From contig JADNYJ010000785.1 of the NCBI GenBank assembly GCA_015501075.1, positions 1-13,180 of the forward strand: 13,180 bases of DNA. The letters run 5' to 3'. Positions 1-7,621 of this stretch are shown in pieces (positions within the stretch are counted from its first letter, which is position 1; each line of letters starts with the position of its first letter). This stretch comes from Gymnopilus junonius. Taxonomy: Eukaryota; Basidiomycota; Agaricomycetes; Agaricales; Galerinaceae. The position numbers and the translations under genes are program-made. The notes under the pieces are model-generated. The model was not told the DNA's origin. It ran no database searches and worked only from the letters and a program-made list of their open reading frames with translations.

Positions 1-206
1 ACCTGGCTGTACAAGCAGCCGTCAAAGTTTGTCACAGTTTTATTTACTATTCTGGGAACCAGCCATCTAAGTATTGCGCAGCCTGCGCTCTGGAAATAAG
101 CTTCAGCTGACCAATACAAAACGCTGCAGAGTCGTAGTCAGTCAACCAATCAACGTTCGAACTTCACATTTTACGCTTACCTTTAATTTGCTAACGACTA
201 CAGTGA

Positions 207-362
207 ATGATAGCATCAAGTGAAGTCAAGCAAGTGGGCGTAACTTATTCCTTCATGAGGGACCATTGGAATGAATCCCGATTGAATAATCCATGCCATG
301 TATGTCGGTCGCCAGAAGATGAATTTACATGTAGACATTGTCCAAACGGATGGAGTATATGA
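207..362 (+). CDS. Possible last exon of a plus-strand gene ending in a CxxC-x8-CxxC motif
   Basis: An open frame from ATG 207 to TGA 360-362 gives 51 residues. Near its end are two cysteine pairs, C30-x2-C33 and C42-x2-C45, a spacing typical of small zinc-binding knuckles. A good 3' splice site (CTAAC at 191-195, CAG at 201-203) lies just upstream, but the frame has a stop (TGA 204-206) right after it. Either the ATG is the true start behind a 5'-UTR intron, or the AG at 212-213 is the acceptor of a longer gene entering from the left. In the second case the open frame from position 1 to about 69 could be the preceding exon, since the phases fit. The gene would converge on APN1, tail to tail, 92 bp apart. 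I recognise no family, and a short frame like this can arise by chance. Confidence 0.25.
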   Translation: MIASSEVKQVGVTYSFMRDHWNESRLNNPCHVCRSPEDEFTCRHCPNGWSI

Positions 363-454
363 CCTTATATCTCCAAGGAAGTTAATTTATTAGCGAAATT
401 CAGTTCCTAAGTTCAAGTCTCCTTGTAAAATATGCAACGGCGGCCGTACTATAC

Positions 455-2361
455 CTACTTCTTTTCTAACTCTGCATCATCCGTTGAGTCTCCTTCCTCG
501 TCAGCATCGTTTTCGTTTTCGTTTCCATCCCCCTTCCTTTTCGTTACTATTTTCTTTGCTTTTGACCTCGTTCCGCCTCCTTTCTTTCCCTCAACACTCT
601 TTATTGCAGACTTCAGCTCAGTCGTTAAATCGTCGAAGGCCACATCGTCTGCAACTTTACCACGGATGCTGGAACCCGAGAGGCGATTAAGAACGGCGAT
701 CTCGGTACCCCATACTGCGCGATTGTTGTCGAATGTAGGCGTTTCAAGGATAAGGGGGATATTTTGCGTTCTCGGATCGGTGAGGACGTGGTGGAAGGCT
801 TGGAGTCCTAGATGGCCGCTATATGCAACATCAAAAACAGTCAAAATGAACGTAGTGGGAGAGATAATTACAGTCCAATGTTCTCATGTCTATCCTTCCT
901 GGAATTACATGGTGTCTTGGAGTCGTTGAGGTGCATGGCGCGAAGGTATTTTAATCCGACTTCCTCCTCGAATTTTGTCACTGAAAAAATAAAGGATGTC
1001 AAACTGCGAAAAATAGAAGTTGAATAAGATAAGGAAACATACATGTTGCGCTGCAGGTTCAGACTGAATATTAAGAAGCAGGGAAGAATCCAGAGGAATA
1101 ACGTACTTCCACCCTTCTTTGGTGTGAATGTCATAGCCCTGATAAATAGAATCCACGTTATCATGTGACAGGCAGAGTTAAAAAACGTACAGCTGCAAAC
1201 GAATGACCTACATAAGTAGCAGTCAGCACGTCATATAATGGTATATCTGCTCAGAATAAACGTCACGAACATGTATCGAGACATATTCCGACGCGGCTCT
1301 TATCCTCTACGCGTTCGATAATTCCGGCGAGATGAGCAAAATTACCTCCAATAATATTACCAGCTCCTGCCTGTGTGAATCGATGGATTGAGAAAACAAC
1401 TCCGAGCAGGCGAATCAAGGCATACCATGTTCTCTAAAACCGTAGTAATGACAGTTGTCTCCTTGTGAGCGCGGTTGATGCAATCCGCGATGTGTCCTAG
1501 CGAAGCCTCAGTGGTGGTTGCACCGACCGTGGACCCAGGACTACGCCATGATATTACAAAATGTATCACCAGATTCAGGAAATCTACTTACTGGAAATTG
1601 TATAGCTCCAAACCCAGCGCCTCACATCTCTTGAGATCATCTAAAAAGCATTCGTACGACTTTTCCCGCTTATCTCTATCAATTTAAATTTGAAGAAATC
1701 AATCGTCTCTTTAGCACGCTGAAATATAAATGGCTTACTCATCTGGGTTTGCGAGATTAATGAGGTAGCTTCCATGTGGAAGAACCATCCGACTTGTATA
1801 TCCAAAATCTTTCATTCTCTTCTTGAATTCTCTGACGGATCCGTCCTTCATAGGTGGAGATGTCCACTTTCGCTGAGATTTCACAAATAAGGCGAACGCG
1901 TTTGCTCTGTAAAGGTGAGAAAGGGTAGGGCGTGAATTAGTGGAAATAACTTACCCTATGGATGCAGCGTTTACGACGGCATTTTCTACCCCTCCAGCAG
2001 CCGATACGTGAGCTCCCACTTTCCATGGCGTCTCCGGTCGCGGCAGGAAGTCAGAAGTGTCTATTTCGGCATGGTTCACCTTTGTCTTGCCCTTATGACG
2101 TGCGTTGCCTTCCTGCTTCTGCTGTTCCATTGCCGTTTCTGAATGATCTACAGATGAACCAGTTGCGTCAATCTTAGCAGATGATTGAGAGGTTCAGCGG
2201 GAAAGGTAGTGAGGACATAAGTTAAAACTACAAGACTCACCAGTGGGCTCTGAGTATTTCCCCCTCTTCTTCTTCTTGGGTCGTTCTGCCGTTGCCTGTG
2301 CTTCTGGATTGTCAGCCGCAAGTGTCGAAGCAAGCCTTTTGGAATGTCGAGTTTGAGGCAT
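455..2361 (-). CDS. APN1: AP endonuclease Apn1 (endonuclease IV family), 11 exons, complete
   Basis: This enzyme cuts DNA 5' to abasic sites and trims blocked 3' ends in base excision repair. I joined exons 2241-2361, 1955-2147, 1739-1906, 1592-1675, 1426-1540, 1271-1370, 1191-1207, 1107-1138, 1043-1050, 872-980 and 455-818. They give 1311 nt, 436 residues plus stop, with every intron (48-93 nt) GT..AG and in phase. The TIM-barrel domain starts at [10 protein letters not shown] (about residue 84). The nine metal ligands of E. coli Nfo all have counterparts: H149, H189 (NFHPGS), E225 (LENM), D259 and H262 (LDTCH), H296 (MHLNDSK), D309 and H311 (KDRH), E341 (LETP). The N-terminal extension holds a basic patch (PKKKKRGK, 28-35). 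The tail is lysine-rich (about 394-411) and then acidic, like the nuclear-targeting tail of yeast Apn1. The start at 2361 gives a nuclear form; ATG 2451 in the same frame would add 30 residues. The family is certain; the first intron (93 nt) and the start are the least sure parts. Confidence 0.95.
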
Positions 2362-2451
2362 AGATATTATAGAAATAGTGTACTGTTTAGCAATGAAACT
2401 AGTTGTACCGCGAGTCGCAATGAATATAGGATAGACGTATGCTCTGAGCAT
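2362..2451 (-). other. In-frame upstream extension of APN1: candidate mitochondrial presequence
   Basis: Upstream of the APN1 start at 2361 the same frame stays open to an ATG at 2449-2451, adding 30 residues that begin MLRAYVYPIFIATRGTTS. The stretch has arginines at 3 and 14 and a lysine at 22, many Ser/Thr and hydrophobic residues, and no acidic residue, which is the usual make-up of a mitochondrial targeting peptide. Apn1 is known to act in both nucleus and mitochondria in yeast. Using the two ATGs alternatively (466 and 436 residues) would be a simple way to make both forms. Thirty codons without a stop can also occur by chance, so this is an inference. Confidence 0.45.
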
Positions 2452-2728
2452 AACACTGGTCAAGTTGTTCTGAGCGATGAACTGGTTATTCCTTGTTGAT
2501 GCGGTATTTGTTTTCTATTCCGGTACCAAACAACGAAGCTGTCGCACGCTGCACGCCACACGGTTAGGCTCTTGCTCGCAAACACCATGACGTTGCCATG
2601 ATGTCTTCCAGGACCGGCATTCTCCAAATGAACTTTAACAACTGTTCTAAATACCGGATAAATTTTCCTTACATTATTATAAGGAACTTTCACCTCAGCT
2701 ACACTAGATGCGAGTCGTCAATCAACTC
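2452..2728. other. Upstream flank of APN1, no firm gene
   Basis: This stretch separates APN1 from the candidate gene further right. The minus strand has an open frame of about 86 codons ending at 2460, with an internal ATG at 2693 and a moderately protein-like composition. It has no recognisable motif. I find no splice site linking it in phase to either neighbour. I treat the interval as the probable promoter region of APN1 and see no clear TATA box. Confidence 0.3.
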
Positions 2729-4308
2729 TTAAACCAGCTGCTTGCAGTCACTGTCTGACGGCCAAATCTCTGGACAAACGGATACTTCGGGAGGCTTGGA
2801 TTTAGTATGGCTCATTATTTGTCTAGATTGGCAATTTTGTGTAGCCCTGGGCTCTTGTTCCTCTTCGGTTCTGTTAATGAATTCGATTCTTTAATTTCTG
2901 CGGCTTCGACTATATAATTAATGAAGCAATATCAGGAGGACTTTCCAAGACCAGGCTCGACAGTGACAAAGTCTAGGAGCTAGAGTTCCCTCGTACAAGG
3001 TATAGTCATACGTCACTGAAAATTGCGGACAGACATCCACTTCGAACTCTACCATATGTCGCAAATGCCTCCCCTGGGCTAATGACGACGGCTTCTCACC
3101 TTGTATGTTTTGTGAACTTAAAGAGACAACTCAGTATCTCACAATTCAAAAGTTGCAGTGACTGGTCTTGTCGGTAAGCACATCAGTTTGCGTCTCTTAA
3201 TAAGTTTTGACTAACCTCCATCCTTTTGGTGGGTTCATCATCCATCATCCCAGATTCTTTCGATATTCATCGAGTTCAGATCGTTCGTGGGTCATAAAGA
3301 GCTCTTGCTTTTTCTGTTAATCAGAACACACGCTGATTCGCATGTCGATGTGGTTATCAACGCAGTCAGACGACTAACTCACCGGAATGGAATCGATCGG
3401 ATTCGTCGTTGGGGCTTGCGTCCAGCATGTGTTCAGTGTATTCAGTGACAGGACTGCAAAGCACTTATAGCCTTGAGTAAACAATTTGTTAGGAGGCAAG
3501 ATTTCATATCAAGTGCAAACCTGAACGTTTCCATCTTACTGCTGAATAGGATACTGAGGGCGATTCGAGCATAGATAATATCAAGATGTTACTCAGTGTA
3601 AAGAACTCCTTACCCTAGCCTATTTTCGATTCCAGCTCTAAGCGCGGAGCAACCCTTGCAATGTGCTCACTTGCAACCCTTCCAGCGACCTTGAAATATA
3701 TACATCTCAGGACGACATCAGCCCCGTTCTTCAGGCCCAATATTTCGCATTGTATCGCACCAAGACGGAGACTGCATCTTAAATCAATCGGCTCATTGCA
3801 ACGAAGACAATACTATCTCGCCCAGTGTATAGACCCACCATGCTGGCCTGAATTGATCATTCTCCTTACTGAAGGTGGTAGCGATCCTTACGCTGGCTAA
3901 GACAGATGAAGTAGGGAGCATTACCCAACTGCAGACACAAATCCAATGCATCGGGATTCGGTAAATGCTCCTTTGTCCAAGCGATAAAATCATTTATGAT
4001 AATAATCAATAATTTATGGATACCTTATACCTTATGTACTGATATCATGACAGCCATATTCCAAACACGTGAAATGTCGCCTTTGATGCAAATCTGAGAA
4101 TCATAAGTTCTATCATGCCGTTTAATTAAGGTCCGGTGCTGAATTGCTCTGGTTGGTACGTTTGGAACCTTCAGCCTCGTCTTCCACGGCACTAACTAGG
4201 TTTAACGATATGCCATCTAGGCATTCTCCGTACCTACCTGCTTTCTGATTGGCTTGGGGTCTGCCGTGCGTCGTCCTTAGTTAAGGAACAATCCAATAGG
4301 GATTGCAT
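2729..4308 (-). CDS. Unidentified spliced gene or gene remnant(s), exon limits uncertain
   Basis: Several minus-strand pieces look like exons. A first exon at 4238-4308 starts with ATG (MQSLLDCSLTKDD) and ends at GTAGGT; it continues in phase from 4191 after a 46-nt intron. An open frame runs from 3835 to about 3620 and contains a cysteine cluster (YCLRCNEPIDLRC). Another, at 3320-3480, crosses a GTGAGT..AACAG intron in phase and ends at TGA 3245-3247 (SELDEYRKNLG). A last piece, 2729-2870, lies behind TTAACAG and ends in SDSDCKQLV. GTAAG/GTGAG donor-like sites are frequent on this strand here and rare on the other. I could not join all pieces without meeting stops (TAG near 3620, TGA at 3245), so this may be two genes or a decayed one. 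No family is recognised. Confidence 0.3.
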
Positions 4309-4372
4309 CTAAATCACATTCAGGGACCGAAGCTTACTCCACGTAGCTATGTAGGAAGGTAAAAAAATAATA

Positions 4373-4917
4373 AAGGTTATTTGCAACTTCTGAACGAACG
4401 AAAAATATGCCCTCATAAGGCAAAAAGTGGGGCTTTCAGCCAATCAGAGACCCAGTAGGCCAAGGGGGTGCTGGAAACTGAAAAAAAGACCCTATCTCAA
4501 AAGTTAGTGTAACATGGGCTGGGAAATCGATTTCTGATACTTTTAGGGCAGTACAATGAAAATTGGCTGAGGTATGGCCATTTTGGAATCTAGGCATGGA
4601 TTACCATATATAGATCAAATTCATCCATATAAGGCAATATCACGTGATAGTTAGTCCAAAAATCTTGGCGACATTTTTTGAAAAAGATGCGCAATGAGCC
4701 AATACGTCGAAAAAAATTAAGGAGAAAAAAAGTTCTCATGGACCACAAAACGTCTAATATCTTCCTCAATTTTTATTTTGACACACTGAAACCTTCAGAA
4801 ATCGATTTCCCATCCCCATTTACCCCCATTTTCGACATTGGGTCTTTTTTTCAGTTTCCGGCACCCCCTTGCAGTAGGCTCCACTTTTTCGTTTGAACGG
4901 AATTTGCAAATAACCTC
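4373..4917. mobile_element. MITE-like element with terminal inverted repeats
   Basis: The ends are a perfect 13-bp inverted repeat: AGGTTATTTGCAA at 4374-4386 and its complement at 4904-4916. Symmetry continues inward with interruptions. Positions 4462-4492 match the complement of 4840-4870 at 30 of 31 bases, and 4520-4537 match 4795-4812 at 18 of 18. The centre holds the palindrome TATCACGTGATA (4638-4649), almost exactly at the midpoint. TAATA flanks both sides (4368-4372 and 4918-4922) and may be a 5-bp target duplication, though the DNA is AT-rich and one base pair at the outer edge does not match. No transposase is encoded, so the element is non-autonomous. An open frame of 72 codons inside it (from 4678) looks like chance. 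I cannot assign a superfamily. Confidence 0.75.
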
Positions 4918-4922
4918 TAATA

Positions 4923-6500
4923 TTTCTGTCGTAAAGGTATGACGTCTATCATTGAAGCTCTCGTACGTATTTGCGATCTTCGAGTCACTACGATCTTTGT
5001 AGACCCTGGAAGGAAGCTGCTCAATGTCAGCTTCTTTCTCGCCGTACGATGTTTAATACTCTATGGCAGATTCGAGATAAGATAGAAGGTTAGGCGCTGG
5101 GCTTGGCAAAATATTTCGGAAGCTAAAGGCATTCAAGGATCAGCGAGAAGATTCTTTGTTCTCTTCGTGATCCTAGGCACCGAAGAAAGATCTTGAAACG
5201 GATACTTTCTGGCAAATGAGGCCGATCCTTATAACCGCAAACAATGGGAGATAGCAGGTTCCCATTAGGATCAGTGGGTTGGGTCAGTGGTCGGATCAGG
5301 GGATGTACATAAGACAGACTAAGTCATCGACAATTACCTTCCGTCGAAAGCCAAAGGAGATAAATTGAACCAATGAGAGTTGTCGTTAGGCTGCCTACAC
5401 CACGGATAAAACGTTTCATAAAAGTCGTCCAACGTTCCGAGGAGCAGGGGATATTGTAGTTTTGTGGACTACGCAGATAATTGAGGTCCTAGCTCAGGGA
5501 TGGTAATGAGATCATTGTTCTTGCATATAAGTACATCGGACCCGGCCATTCGCCTTTCCTTAAATACAAGGGACTCTCATGACGATGCCATCCTTTACTA
5601 CTCAAAGGGCAAAGGCTATTTTATAGCTCAGAAAGGTTAGTAACAAGACAACGTAAGTATACGTGAAGCAGAGGAATGCATGACCCATCACAAGAACACT
5701 CACCCGACCTCCAGCCACTAACCCAGTAAGTTCGGCCCAGAGAATCATTCATCATGCAGGAGTCACTGGATTGCGCCATATCACCTCGCGTGCCAAGGAT
5801 CGCTGAAGGCGAGAGACAAAGCACAGAACGATATACATAGAAAACATAATTTCATAGAATCATAAAGGGCTTCCTGAGCTGCAGAGTCGACCACGCGACA
5901 CGAGGCGTACTAATCATATGTCCGAATCCCGCCGTTGGTCTTTATCATCTAAACATTTCTCCAGATAGCCTTGACCCAAGATCGATTAACATTGACTGCC
6001 CGAGATGGAAATCGTACACGCATCAGGGATACCCATCACTGGGCCCAATTCGCCCAACACTGCAGTGGGTTCCGACGGGAGCCTGGGTTCCCTGAACGGC
6101 TGTGAAAATTCGAACTCGGGTCCGGCATGGTTTGTCTGCCAATAATGGCCATCTGGGAAAGGAAATAATAGGAAAGGGTAAATTGAGATTGATGATGTGT
6201 ACTCCTTGTATTCGACATTAGATTGTTGTCATCTGATGCGCCACTAGTAGAAGGGTTAACCGTGTAAGTTATCAGACCACCACTCTCAGGCTAATCTAAG
6301 TCCTGCTAACCCTCTCACGCGGACCGATACCTCGCACGGCACGCATGAGTACGTAACTTGAAAATGAAAGGTTCCCGGAGTAAACCAAGCTGTGAGGAGC
6401 AAGTCGAGGCTGAACTTACCGTCGTCCAGCCATCTCCCCTCCAGCCACAACGCGTAGACGGTGTACAGACAGAAAAGAAATCTATTAATGATTTTTGTAC
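4923..6500 (-). other. Gene-poor stretch with scattered minus-strand exon-like pieces
   Basis: No complete gene is seen. Three minus-strand pieces bounded by plausible splice sites stand out. Positions 5704-5802 lie between CCTTCAG and GTGAGT (reads LGRTYWVSGWRS near its end). Positions 5338-5468 lie between GCGTAG and GTAATT (43 codons, contains GTLDDFYETFYPWCRQ). Positions 5986-6152 lie behind CTTTCCCAG and are open for 54 codons to TAA. Their phases do not chain into one protein in any way I found. Such short open pieces are expected by chance, so they may be an undetected multi-exon gene, a decayed gene, or nothing. A donor-like GTAAGT sits at about 6415 on the minus strand. Confidence 0.2.
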
Positions 6501-7621
6501 AACTTCTCTCTTCCTAATTCCAACCTTTTGACTCTAAAACGACGGCGAAAAACAACACGGACCCCGACGTACGATACAGGAGAATAATAATACGAGTTAA
6601 GGCCTCAAGCAGGGATGGATGATCGATCGTCCCTTTAGAAATCCTTCCCTCCACTTGCGTAGGTAGGTTGCGACCCGCGCCCACAGAAAGTAGAGCAGTA
6701 CGAATAATAACCCCAGCGCCCATTTTTGTGGTTAAAAGAAACCAAAACTCCAAAAGGAAAGAAGAGAAAGAAGATCAAAGTCCAAACTACACGCTGAGAA
6801 GAGAAAAAGAGAGTGGGGTTTTCCATCGTCCAGGGAAAGGAAAGTATATACAGCTACTTATTTTTACGTAAAGAAAAAAAAGGAAACACGAAGGGTATGA
6901 AGGGATAAATAAAGAGCGACGATTGAATACCAGCAACATCCAAGAAAAAGGAGGGCGCAGGGTGTGTGGTGTTGGCAGGGCAATGGGAGGCGTACTGGTC
7001 GACGCAGCCAGGGCAAGTGAGGGAACGTCCATGCAGGATCGACGATGGCGGTGAACGAAGGGGTTGATCAGCCGCAAAGTACAACAAGCATAACAACAAT
7101 TCCATTCAGGGCCTAAAAGATAAGTAGTACGTTCTTCTTCAAAAAAAGGGGGGAGGGGGAGCAATAAGAACTCGAGATTCGAAACGAGGAGTGAACAACA
7201 GATGGGGAGGGGAAAAAATGAGCACAACTATAACTGTAACAACGAACCCTGTTGTGTATGAACAGGAGGCGTAGGGCGTAGGACGTAGATAAGACAGAGG
7301 AGGTGAGTATATGCGGTTGGGATCGTAAGCATATGGGGTAGGGTATCTTGAAGCTCGGGTCTTGCTTATTGTACTTGAGCAAGAGCCGATATATAGAACA
7401 GAGATGAAAGAGGTGGGGGCATAGGCTGATTTAGAAGAACAGAGACGGGAAACAAATTGAGTTGAGAGAAGAGGAGATATAGAGAAACATAGCGTCTTGA
7501 TGATTTGACAGGTGCCGATCTCTAAATGGCAGAGACAGCGAAGGCGCAGGAGTGTATCAAACACCAAGAAAGGAAAAAGAAGACGATGAAAGTGAGACAA
7601 AGTGATCAACTAAAAAGCCGA
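6501..7621 (-). other. 3' flank and likely long 3' UTR of the bHLH gene, pyrimidine-rich on the sense strand
   Basis: Directly downstream of the bHLH stop codon the sense (minus) strand is rich in C and T for about 1 kb, including an unbroken pyrimidine run opposite 7141-7160. Long minus-strand open frames here are leucine/serine/proline-rich, as expected from pyrimidine-rich non-coding DNA, and overlap one another in different frames. I see no domain and no clear AATAAA signal on the sense strand. The transcript end cannot be placed from sequence alone. Confidence 0.4.

Noticed and set aside
3619..3900. Plus-strand frame of about 94 codons
   Set aside because: It overlaps minus-strand pieces that have splice sites, lacks acceptor or donor support of its own, and shows no motif.
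4678..4896. 72-codon plus-strand frame inside the mobile element
   Set aside because: It lies across the right arm of the inverted repeat and has no transposase-like feature.
6040..6130. tRNA-like TTCGAA context
   Set aside because: The bases around it do not form the 5-bp T stem and no matching anticodon or acceptor stem is found on either strand.
6787..7609. Two long minus-strand open frames (146 and 156 codons)
   Set aside because: They overlap each other in different frames, are dominated by Leu, Ser, Pro and Phe as expected from pyrimidine-rich DNA, and show no motif. They fit better as 3' flank of the bHLH gene.
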